Positions 11,374-21,328 of a DNA stretch of 34,928 bases are shown here, piece after piece. Origin of the DNA: Rhizomucor pusillus (lineage: Eukaryota > Mucoromycota > Mucoromycetes > Mucorales > Lichtheimiaceae); the NCBI GenBank assembly GCA_900175165.2, contig FWWN02000311.1:1-34928 (forward strand), read 5' to 3'. The notes under the pieces were generated by a model that saw only the letters and a program-made list of their open reading frames with translations, did no database searches and had not been told where the DNA came from. The position numbers and the translations under genes were made by a program. The first letter of the stretch is position 1, and the number at the start of each line of letters is the position of its first letter.

Positions 11374-12710
11374 TCAGTTTATTCGAGTCTCTAAAGGCAA
11401 TTGTTGATCTTTATGTACACTACTACTCAAATGCCGCTGAAGGTCATATTCTCGATAAAACTTGAAATTACATCCTGCAATTGGGCATCCAATATTCAGC
11501 TTCGAGTCATCCGTAGCATTAACTTTTGACGGATGCCCGGTCAATTCCTCAATTATATCCGGACCACCCGGTATTTTTCGTTTCGCAGGGACGACAGGTG
11601 TATTCTGCTTTTTCTAAAATGCCATGTCAATCCAAGAGCTCAAGTGAATTCACAGCAATTTTCCTACTTACTTGATGTGATCTTTCATGCCTTTCAAAGT
11701 GACTTTTGTAGTAAAACGTTTTCCCGCACCCTTCGAAAGAGCATTTGTAGCGTCCATTGTTTTCGTGACATATCAGGACATGCTGCCTCAAGTTCTTTTT
11801 CTATTTTAAACATTCCACAAGTGAATGAACCATCCATCATCCAAGCCAGCCAATTCCTTATACGTACGGTATCAAAGACACGATCACATCCTTCCCAATC
11901 GCATGGTAACTGTTCGCCAGGAGTATGCCGTAATTTGTAATGAGCTTTCAGCTGTGTCTGGCGCTTGTATATCTTTCCACACTGCGGGCATATTTTCGGG
12001 TGATCAAAGGAGACGTGGTGTCGTAGCTCGGACCACTTTGAGAATTTTGCAGAACATTCAGGGAATCCACAGAGATAACGCATTTCGTCTGAATGCGTCA
12101 GGGTATGTTTCGCGAGTTTCGACCGTGTATCGAAGCTCTTGCCGCATTTTTCGCATATATATGGCTTTTTGCCAGTGTGTGAGCACATGTGTTTTCGAAG
12201 CTGGTATTTCTTGCTAAATGATTCCGTGCATCCTTCCCAAGTGCACTTGATACAAAAGTTAGAATCGATACCCTTTTAGTCCACACGAGTCATGAAGTTA
12301 CCTCATACGGGGTTGGTCGTTGGTGCAATTCCATGTGTACGTTGAGTCGCTGCCTAGTCGCAAACGCTTTGTTGCATTCGGGACAAGTTAGATCTTTGAG
12401 CTTTTCCGGCATATGCGTACGCATGTGCTGCGAAAGATGCGTCGATCGTCGATATGACTTGTCGCAACCTGCAAAGGTACACTTGTATGGCCGCTGCATT
12501 GCTTGTCAGTCACCGCGATCTGTCGATCGATCACTTTTAATCGCTAGTCACCTCTCTCGTATGTACATATTTGTGCTCTTCGAGTTTCCAAACTTTCTTG
12601 AATGCTTTACCACATCCCTCAAATGGACAGACGTATGCCATACGAGAACCGACGAGACTAGCTTTCAATGGTGGATCGACTTTAGTCACTGTCTCGTCGG
12701 TAGTGGACAT
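11374..12710 (-). CDS. TFC2: Transcription factor IIIA, ten C2H2 zinc fingers
   Basis: Five exons on the minus strand, 12710-12552, 12493-12302, 12245-11868, 11800-11672 and 11613-11374. Introns of 58, 56, 67 and 58 nt are all phase 0; 365 aa. Ten C2H2 fingers can be read in order, from YVCPFEGCGKAF (about residue 27) to a final CPIAGCNFKFYREYDLQRH near the C-terminus. Finger 6 has a longer His spacing (HHVSFDH), typical of TFIIIA. The last finger is separated from the rest by a basic linker of about 50 residues. TFIIIA binds the internal control region of 5S rRNA genes and 5S RNA itself and recruits TFIIIC. Ten fingers resemble the fission-yeast form rather than the nine of most TFIIIA proteins (recalled). 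The symbol is the budding-yeast name. Confidence 0.92.
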
Positions 12711-13790
12711 GGTTTGACAGCTGCACAAAGAAAAAAAGGATCGGCTGAAATAGAGATCAGTGCGCTGTGGTGTAGCAAAATCACTGCTGCATATCCTGTC
12801 AGGATGAATTGTAACCGCAGGCAAAAGCCAACCATTCCCTCTCACTTTCTTCTATTTATATCTGTCGAGTATACCGCCAATTAGCAACATTGGTTTGTTA
12901 CTTTCTTGTGTTCTGCTTCACTGGCAATTTTTGGGAAATAAAACTTCGGCGATATTTGTAAGCTTCACATTACAATAGCGCCTATTTATGACCATAGCTA
13001 CCTTAGCCAAAATAAAGAAAAGGACTCTTTCACCGTTTATCGATGACAGTCCTTTCCTTATTTTACTATTGAACAACCAAACTAAAACAGTCACTACAAG
13101 TATTCTCCCCTCTAGAAGTAATCAGTTCTCTATCGACACAACTCGTAGTGCATCTCCTACTTCTGTTTTCGGCTCGCTTAGTTTTACTTTTATATCTCTC
13201 TGCAAGCCAAAGAGGATATCGCGCTGCCGAATTTGACATTGTATATTTAGTTTGAGTTTGCGAGCGTGCAGCGACCAGAAATTTAACAATTGTGCAAATG
13301 GTTGTATAGTCAGATTGACGTGGATGTGAAAAGGTGGACATAATCGGCTTCTGCATAAGAGAAGCTTCGGACACCATAAAGGCAGTCTATTGGCACAAAT
13401 CATCGAATAAATATCATCTGTATCCCGTCTTGAACGCGAAGATTGGATCTGCGTTATTCTCATCAGATTCCACCGTGTAAGTTGGTTCGTCATATTCGCG
13501 CGCTTCATCCAGTTGCTCGACAATATCCGAGCAAAGCAACGCAGTAATCAGAAGTAATGAGTTGACAACGCAAAGATGGATAAGAATATTTGCAGATAGT
13601 ATCCCTCCTCAGAGATTTCATATAAGTTCGTCTACTATTTGCTATCAAACAACGCCTTTTCCAAAATCAAGCCAAGTTTTGCGTTGGACGTAGCATCTGC
13701 AGTTTTCGTCGCACAACTGTACCACGTGCCACGCGCAAGTGACAGCAACGAAAAAGGTGCAGGAGGGGGGCCCTTTCTGCTACCTGCAAC
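12711..13790. other. Divergent intergenic region of 1.08 kb
   Basis: TFIIIA (minus) and the AIG1-type GTPase (plus) point away from this interval, so it should contain both promoters. No intact gene was assembled. One minus-strand stretch, from about 13616 to 13424, has a hydrophobic segment followed by an acidic tail without a start codon; it is discussed as a finding. Confidence 0.4.
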
Positions 13791-14837
13791 ATGACGTTTT
13801 CGAGCGCGATGATGACTGATGAGAATCTAGCGGCCCATGCACACGATCCTGAAACGCACGTTGTCAGCGCAGTGGGAGCTGTCGGTACAGGCAAGTCCAG
13901 CCTGCTCAACGCGCTTGCTGGAGAGCGATTGTTCGAAACGGGTGAAGCATATGTATGTATGCTAGATCCACAACACTGGATAAAACTGAACTGGTTTCCG
14001 TTAACACACACGCACACACACACAATGACAGGCTACCACTAAGGTTATCCAAAGCGCAGTGCGACCATACAAGTATGCACCGGGGACAAAGTATTGCCAT
14101 TTGATTGACACGCCAGGACTTTGTGATTCGTCTGCACGCGATCGGCACAATGTGAATGAAATGGTGCGATATTTTAAGACACTCGAGTACGGTGTCAGTG
14201 CGTTCCTGCTTGTTTTCGATATCAAGGATATCAGGTAAGGGAAAAGAGCAGGGCTCTGTTGGGTGGTGGCAAAAATACCCCGCATGGTAAGGAGGCTAAC
14301 ACGCAGCCATATCAGACTCGATGCGTATACCCAAGAAATGCTCAGCTTGTTCCAACAGCTGTTAGGCAGGGATTTCTGGGACTTTGTTGTGATCGTATTC
14401 ACCCATGTCGACGACGAAGTGCGGGACGAGCTGGATGATGCCATTGAAGCGGTGTTAGATCCAGAGGGTAAGTCATCATATATTATGAATGAATTTAAAC
14501 GATGGGAATAAGTGCTAAGTCATCAATAAAAAAAATAGACGGGTTTGTTGCCGAGATTAGCCGTCTCTACAAACTACCGGCAAAAACATTTGTCCCAAGC
14601 GTTGTATTCGTTACGACGCAGAACGTCCGCACAAGCAACCTAGCTCAGAAGCAGCTCCGTGAAGTCTACAACGCTGTTGTTCGGTGTGAAGCACGCAACG
14701 ATCACCGCCGATTCAACTGCACATGGTTCCGTCAAATTCTTGCGCAACAGACGGAGGAAGAGAAAACCGAATTTATTACACAAAGTATATTCAAAGCTTG
14801 GAGCAACGTTGCATCAAATGTCTGCCGCTTACAATGA
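13791..14837 (+). CDS. AIG1-type (GIMAP-like) GTPase
   Basis: Four exons, 13791-13952, 14032-14234, 14316-14467 and 14539-14837; 271 aa, GT-AG introns of 79, 81 and 71 nt. A P-loop GAVGTGKSS (residues about 29-37), a Thr-rich G2 region, G3 DTPG (80-83) and G4 THVD (151-154) are present. The DTPGLCDS block and the FLLVF...FWDFVVIVFTHVDD segment point to the AIG1 family (Toc34/GIMAP relatives) rather than Ras or septins. No C-terminal membrane anchor is visible; the last 100 residues are basic and Gln-rich. Intron 2 offers two in-phase acceptors 9 nt apart (exon 3 starting at 14316 or 14307), which would give 271 or 274 aa. Intron 1 contains a CA microsatellite. The function in fungi is not known to me. 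Confidence 0.85.
14004..14024 (+). repeat. CA dinucleotide microsatellite
   Basis: A run of about ten CA units with one CG interruption, inside intron 1 of the AIG1-type GTPase gene and only a few bases from its 3' splice site (acceptor at 14030-14031). Confidence 0.8.
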
Positions 14838-15034
14838 AAAACAAAAAAAGTTGGTTTTACCCGAATTTGAATATTTTTTTTTCTCTGGGTTTCAGGTCAT
14901 CGAAAGGGGATTGGCAGATTAAGCCTATTCCTTCTTTCCCGCCTTCCGATAACCTCTGTCCTTCTGAATCTTTTTTTTTTTTTTCTGTTTTTGTCTCTTT
15001 TTTACGCTGCCACCGCGCCTGCTGTCCGGACTCG

Positions 15035-17993
15035 ATGAAGTTCGCCCACTCTCTCATACTTAATGCGGTCCCGGACTGGATCGACCAATATGTCGAGTAA
15101 GTCCATTGTTTGTTTGTTACCCTGACAACGATCGTTCTAACATAAGCTGTCAGTTATGACCATTTAAAGAAAATTGTCTATCAAGTTGAACGGGCCAACG
15201 TTCAACGGTCGATGGTTGCTCACGGGCCCGACTACGCTCGCACCATCGAAGAAGGACACTTTGAAAAGCCCGAAGAACATCCTCATCCTCAGCAGCCGCG
15301 TACGGATTTAACAGAAGACGACCACCGATTCATCAAAGAACTAGATGTGCAGCTCGAAAAGGTCAACAAGTTTTATAAATCTAAAGAGTCTGAAATATTC
15401 CACGACGCCCGGTCTCTCCGCGATCAGTACGAAAGGCTTGGCGGAACCGAGCTGCAAGACGCCGATGCAGTTGGTTTCTGTGCCAACTCTGAGCACAAAC
15501 TGGAGCGATTGGACAGCATACTTGCCGGACACACGAGTGATGAATACTCACACTCCGAGAGCGAGGAGGAGGACGAGGAGGACGAGGAAGTCGATGAAGA
15601 TCTCAAGAAGGATCCCAAGAAGTTCCGGAGTAACAGCGAAACCAATTTGGGACACCTCACGCGACGTCACACGGAGACGAAAGAACGAACCAGAAAGCAG
15701 CGTTCGTTTGGCAAACCCCGACGTTCACGGACGACCGGCGGCCTCAAGCGTAGCCGTTCACGACGCATCCAGGCAGAGATTCTCAACCGGTCCCCGGCTC
15801 CGGTGCCCCCGCATCCGTCGCAGCAGCAGCCAGCAACTGCTCTGAGAATGTTTACAACCAACGCTATGCGGTTTCTGCGACGCGGCTCGACGTCTGCGTC
15901 CGTCATGAACTCCACTGCAGATATCGACGAGTTTAACAGAATGTATAACTTTCGAGCACGCTGTGCTTCTGTGTATATCTTGCTGGCAGAGCTGAAAGGC
16001 TACCTGAACTTGAACCGCACCGCGTTTGCAAAGATCACCAAAAAGTGGGACAAGGTCACGGGATCTCACCTGCAAGAAGCATACTACAACAAAAAAGTAC
16101 TCAACGTACATGCATTCCAATCTGACCGACTCTTAGAGCTCGAAACCGGCATGCGGCTCGTGCAGGACATGTATGCAATGATCTTCACCCACGGCGACGT
16201 CGCTGCAGCTGTCGGTGAACTTAAACTGCATATGCGGGACCATATCCAGTTTGAGCGCAATACCGTCTGGAAGGATATCGTCGGCGAAGAACGCAAGACT
16301 TTTGATGCCCACGCCGTCGAAGCTGAAGAGCCTCGCATCAAACTACCATTTACAAAACTGACCGTCAAGCGAAACCATCTGACGCGTCTCACAACGCTGC
16401 TCATTAGCGTCACTGTGTATATTATTTTCATGTGCATCGATACCCTCGATAACAAACCGGCTAGCAAGTGTCTCGCTTTGCTGCTATTTGCTGCACTCAT
16501 GTGGGCGTTTGAGGCAAGTGCTTTTTTTAATTATTTGGGATATTTATTTATTTATTTGTTTGCTGCGTGAAACTAACGAAAATTGCTGCAGACTTTGCCA
16601 TTGTTCGCTACTGCGTACCTTCTGCCGCTTCTCGCAATCCCGATGGATATCATTCTAGACGACGACGGCAATCAGATGACGGCAGCTGCTGCAGCCAAGG
16701 CTGTTTTTGGAAGCATGTTCAATGGAACGATTATGGTGTTGCTTGGTGGTTTTGCGATCGCTGCTGCGCTTAGCAAACACGGTGTCGCCAAAGCATTTGC
16801 ATCCACTGTACTTTCCAGGGCAGGCACCAAACCGCACTGGGTCATCCTTGTTAACATGTACCTTGCCGCGTTCCTTTGCATGTGGATTAGCAACGTTGCC
16901 ACACCTGTTCTCTGCTTCTCCCTTGTGCAGGTAATTATACAGTGATAATATGTTTATTTTTAATTCATCTTGCTAAAAAAATTGCTCGTTTTTACGTAAA
17001 GCCGATCCTTCGTACACTGCCGCCCAACTCTACCGTAGGACCATGCCTTATTCTCGGTATTGCTCTGGCCAGCTGTATCGGCGGTCTAGCATCCCCAATC
17101 TCGTCGCCACAAAACATCATTACTATCCAGTACATGACTCCTAACCCAGGCTGGGGTATCTGGTTCGCAGCTGCGCTTCCCTTGGGTATCATTACCATTT
17201 TCACAACCTGGCTCATGCTGCTTCTCTACTTCCGACCTGGTCGAAACACGCCAACGATCAACGCTATCCCTGCCAAGGCGCTGGAACGTCCAAGCATCGA
17301 GCAAGTCTGGGTGACCGTAGTGTGTTTGGCGACCATTGCGCTGTGGTGTGCAGAGACAGCCATGGATAGCTTCTGGGGTGACAATGGTACCATTGCCGCT
17401 ATCCCGTTCGTCCTCCTTTTCGGCACAAACATGCTGAGCAAGTCTGATTTGAACAACTTTTTGTGGAGCGTAGTGACGCTTGCGCAGGGTGGTATGGCGC
17501 TAGGCTACGCTGTCCAACGGTCCGGATTGCTTGATATCATTGGCCATCGCATCGCTTCGGGCGTTGCAGATATGCCTGTGCTCGGTATCCTCTTCATCTT
17601 TGGTCTTTTGGTCCTTGTCTTTGCCACATTTGTCAGCCACACCGTTGCTGCCTTGATCATTGTACCAATTGTCCAGCAGATCGGCCAGGGTCTCCAGCAA
17701 CCTCACCCGAATCTCATGGTCATGGTTACCGGTCTTACATCATCCATTGCTATGGGTCTCCCTGTATCTGGGTAAGTAAAAATATATCATCTAGAGAAAA
17801 AGTTCATCTTATTCGCATTTATCTCCATTTTTTTAGCTTCCCGAATATGAATGCCATTATGCAAGAAGACCCGACAGGAAAACCATATTTGCATATGAAA
17901 GACTTTATTCTTTGTGGAATACCCTCATCCATCATTGGTTACGTTATAGTCATTCTACTTGGTTACGGCATCCTCAGCGGTGTCGGTTATTAG
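15035..17993 (+). CDS. SPX-domain phosphate transporter (Pho87/Pho90/Pho91 type)
   Basis: Five exons, 15035-15096, 15154-16513, 16592-16930, 17002-17771 and 17837-17993; 895 aa, close to the yeast relatives. The N-terminus [20 protein letters not shown] with YDHLKKIVY is a classical SPX domain, which senses inositol pyrophosphates; it runs to about residue 350 with an acidic insert ([15 protein letters not shown]). From about residue 430 to the end are 10-12 hydrophobic segments of the divalent-anion/Na+ symporter (DASS) family, with the signature [16 protein letters not shown] and a second one at [18 protein letters not shown]. It should carry phosphate at the plasma membrane or vacuole. Intron 2 (16514-16591) is GC-AG with donor GCAAGT and restores [16 protein letters not shown]; the others are GT-AG. 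Its stop codon overlaps that of ARPC3. Confidence 0.93.
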
Positions 17994-18698
17994 AGGCTCA
18001 AGTTCATAAACTTTCTCTTTGAAAAGCACATCCACCATTTGCTTGGTTTGCCATCGACGTAAATCTGTTCTACCAATCTTGATGCGAGTTCCTGGCGCAA
18101 CTGTTGCATGTATTGTCGCATTTGATCTATCCATCCCGTTCATTTAATAAACCCACCCATCCATACGCATAAATAAGCTCAGTAGTAAGAGACAACTTGC
18201 CTGCTTGATTTCGGTCAGCGGGGGGAGCGTACATGGCGTTGAGAGGGAAGACTGGGTCGCCGGGAATAGCAAAGTTTGAGACAGCCAGCGTACTCAACTG
18301 TTTAGCAGCATCGCCCTGCGGTGTGTTCTTGTTGATTTTGCCGAGGCATTCGGAAATGAATAGGATAAGGTAGATTAACACTCGGTCAGCGTTTCCTTGG
18401 ATCTCAAAGTTGCGAAACAGGCAGTTGGCACGAAACAGCGTGATAGCTTCGTCGACGATATCTTCGGTATTTGGGTCAGCTACGTAAAGAGCAGTCAGTT
18501 AAACCTTCCTCGGTCTACATGGACATCGTATTTACCGAACGGCGCATTGCCACGGAAACGTGTCTTTACAGGTAGCAAGAACATGTTGCCGACTGATTGA
18601 TAGTCGCCCTTGTTGAATTGAGAGTGGTATGCCTATTTATGCCATCAGCTACATAGTTGGCGCGTGTGAGTATAGCGTGATCCTTCAAGTACCGGCAT
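17990..18698 (-). CDS. ARPC3: Arp2/3 complex subunit 3 (p21-Arc)
   Basis: Four exons on the minus strand, 18698-18693, 18632-18536, 18479-18201 and 18126-17990; 172 aa against 178 in human. Exon 1 codes only Met-Pro. Blocks [52 protein letters not shown] and [16 protein letters not shown] are diagnostic. ARPC3 is a structural subunit of the Arp2/3 complex that nucleates branched actin at endocytic sites and hyphal tips. Introns 1 and 2 are GT-AG; intron 3 (18200-18127) is GC-AG with donor GCAAGT and is needed to link RNQA to [13 protein letters not shown]. The stop TAA (17992-17990) shares two bases with the stop TAG of the convergent phosphate transporter. Confidence 0.96.
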
Positions 18699-19247
18699 AG
18701 TTGTAAAGCTGCGGTGTGGTATTCTATGTCCATAGTTAACATTCTTCGTCGCAAGTGTTCTAACTATGCGTGTACGTACTGTCACTGGACAGAGAGTTGG
18801 TGATGAACTGACGCTTTCTTTTCGAAACCCCAAATTTGGATAGCGGGAAGCTCGACCAAGTGATGTCGCTTCTAATAATTCAAGTCCGCCCAGACAAGAG
18901 TATACTTGGCAGCGGCGACTGGTGGGCGGTCTCGCAACAGGATGTACAACAAAGCATGTACCTCTTTAAAAAATATAGCTCTACTTTGTATGAAAAAAGA
19001 CGCAAATAATATCAAAATATGTCTACTGCTCATAAAGCTGATTGTGGCACTTTTTGGAACCATGCAAAAGTAACTTTGCATGGTAATAGTAACACAGAGC
19101 ACATCAAAGTAATGCGCACATGAGATGACTGAATGCATGTTTCATTGACTCGAATCCTCACAGAATCTCCATTCACTTTGTTTCCCACTCATATCGTACA
19201 GAACCATGTTTTGAACACCAACATCGTTTTATTTAACCAGTAACCAT
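18699..19247. other. Intergenic region upstream of ARPC3
   Basis: This 549-bp stretch separates the ARPC3 start from the eS17 stop, both on the minus strand, so it holds the ARPC3 promoter and the eS17 3' region. The longest minus-strand frames have no recognisable content. No RNA gene was seen. Confidence 0.4.
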
Positions 19248-19904
19248 TTAGGCTTCGGTGCGGCGACCACCAGCGCGGCGGGGACGACGGACGTCAGCAG
19301 CAGCGTTGGCAGCGACGGGGTTGGTGACCTGGACACCGGGCAAGTTCTCAAAGTTGAGAGACTTGAGCAAGTCCTATATTGCACGGACCTTTTAGCTATC
19401 TGTGTCCATCACCGCAATCACAGTGTCCTGGAAAAATATACCTGAGTATCGGGGTCAATCTCAATGGCGCTAGTGTCCAAAGCAGAGAATTCGGGAACGT
19501 AGTTGTCACGACGCTCACGCTCTTCTTCCTGCAACTTGAAGGAGATACCACGAACAGGACCGCGAGAGATACGCTTCATCAAGTGGGTCGTGAAACCGGC
19601 GATCTTGTTGCGAAGACGCTTGGAGGAGATGATAGCAACCTCGTCGCAGATACGCTTGTTGGTCTGGAAGTCCAACGTAAGACGGGGGTAGTACTTTTCA
19701 ATAAGGACACGGGAGGCCTTCTTGACGGTCTTGGTTCTATCATTAAAATGTGAGCATGGCTGTTGCGGGCGATGGCATGAGGTGTCTACGATGAATTTTT
19801 ACCTAACACGACCCTATCCATCCATCAATTATTGTTAGCCATCCATCCGATCCATTGCAGACTTTTTTGTTTCTCATCATCGTTGCCATGGCAATGCTTA
19901 CCAT
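19248..19904 (-). CDS. RPS17: 40S ribosomal protein eS17
   Basis: Four coding exons on the minus strand: 19904-19902 (ATG only), 19813-19803 (11 nt), 19736-19442 and 19373-19248; introns of 88, 66 and 68 nt, all GT-AG. The protein is 144 aa and reads [20 protein letters not shown], then [37 protein letters not shown] and [13 protein letters not shown], which is eS17 over its whole length. It is a component of the small ribosomal subunit. The 11-nt exon encodes Gly-Arg-Val and two bases of the next Arg codon; without it the conserved N-terminus cannot be built. BRX1 starts 211 bp away on the opposite strand. Confidence 0.97.
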
Positions 19905-20115
19905 TTTGAAGCTTCTGAAAGGGAGGAACTAATCACTGCCGGGCAGCACTCCCAGGACGTCCCCTCTCTCTGCGGACCCTCGTCGGGGGTTACCCATATT
20001 TGGGCAGCGCTTTACTTTGTCTGGCTGCTTGAGCTGCTGTGGCTTTTTGTACCCGCCCAAATTCACTTTGACATTTGCAGGAACCCCTTTTTTTAACTTC
20101 TCACCACTCTCTCAC
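19905..20115. promoter_or_regulatory. Shared divergent promoter of RPS17 and BRX1
   Basis: The start codons of eS17 (minus) and BRX1 (plus) lie head to head with 211 bp between them, leaving no room for separate long promoters. The interval is GC-richer than its neighbours, contains GGGCAGC twice (near 19940 and 20003) and ends in pyrimidine tracts just before the BRX1 ATG. Co-regulation of a ribosomal protein and a ribosome-assembly factor would make sense; the specific elements are not identified. Confidence 0.55.
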
Positions 20116-21219
20116 ATGGCGAGCAAATTCAAAGCACTTGAGAAAAAAGAAGATCAGCCCAAGATCAAGGACAAGCGAATCAACAAGCAGCGAGTTCTTG
20201 TCCTGTCATCGCGCGGCATTATTCATCGGTTAGTAAATCTTGAGATCAGCTCTGCATAGATCAGTAGCAGTAACCCCGAGTTTTCCGCAACAACAGTTAC
20301 CGGCACTTGCTGACCGACTTGGAAGGACTGCTGCCACATTCCAAGAAAGATTCCAAAGTCGATATCAAGCGGGACTTGTTTATTATCAATGAACTTGCCG
20401 AACTCAACAACTGCAACAACTGTATCTTTTTCGAAGTGCGCAAGCGACAGGATCTCTACATGTGGTTGGCAAAAACTCCCAACGGACCTTCTGTAAAGTT
20501 ACATGTTCAAAACTGTAAGTGCCCACACTGTGTGAATGTGAGCGACGGTGGTGCTAAATCATCAAAGTGCATACCATGGACGAACTGAAAATGACCGGCA
20601 ACTGCTTGAAGGGTTCACGACACATTTTATCATTCGACAAGACATTCGATACCGATCCGCACTGGCAGCTTTTGAAAGAATTACTTTCACAAATCTTCAA
20701 CGTACCAAAAGGAACCCGCCGGTCCAAGCCTTTCATTGACCACGTCTTGTCCTTCTCCATCGTCGACAACCGCATTTGGTTCAGAAACTACCAGGTAAAA
20801 AAAATGTTGCTGCAACACTGTCTTTGCGATCGATGTATGTTTAGCGAGTATTCCATGTAGATTATTGAAAAGAACCCACAAAACACACCTGGCTTCACTG
20901 CAATGGACAAGGGTGAAATGTCGCTTGTAGAGATCGGTCCACGATTCTCCATGTCTGTTATCAGAATTTTCGAAGGTGCATTTGGAGGTCCAACTGTCTT
21001 TGAGAATCCCGAGTTCGTCAACCCTAACTTTGTAAGTTGATGCATTATGTTCTTACACCGGTGAGGATTCTAACTCTACTTTAGATCCGCGCAGCTATCA
21101 GAAAAGAGAAGCTTGCCAAGTATCAGAACCGCCAGATATCCACGCTTGAACGCAAGGCAAGAGTCAAGGAAGCAGAGGGCCAAGAGAGCGAACTTTCCAA
21201 CAAGAATGTCTTCAAATAA
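20116..21219 (+). CDS. BRX1: Ribosome biogenesis protein BRX1
   Basis: Five exons, 20116-20228, 20297-20514, 20568-20794, 20861-21031 and 21085-21219; GT-AG introns of 68, 53, 66 and 53 nt; 287 aa, near the yeast length. Brix-domain blocks are clear: NKQRVLVLSSRGIIHRYRHL, DLEGLLPHSKKDSKVD, LHTMDELKMTGNCLKGSRHI, VDNRIWFRNYQII and LVEIGPRFSMSVIRIFEG. Brx1 is a nucleolar factor for early 60S assembly that works with Ebp2 and binds 25S domain I (family knowledge). The gene converges on the coiled-coil gene, 109 bp away. Confidence 0.96.
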
Positions 21220-21328
21220 TAATTTGTAATACATTTTCCTTTTTCCAATACAATATACTTTTTCATTCCCTTCGTTGACGCAAGACTTTTTGTTTCAGCA
21301 GTGTTAAGATTATGTTTTATTATCATTG

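Noticed and set aside
12333..12884. 183-codon plus-strand frame over TFIIIA
   Set aside because: Shadow of zinc-finger exons 1 and 2, which are unambiguous on the minus strand.
19859..19901. C/D-box snoRNA in eS17 intron 1 (ATGATGA present)
   Set aside because: A C-box-like ATGATGA is seen, but no matching D box or terminal stem, and the 88-nt intron leaves little room.
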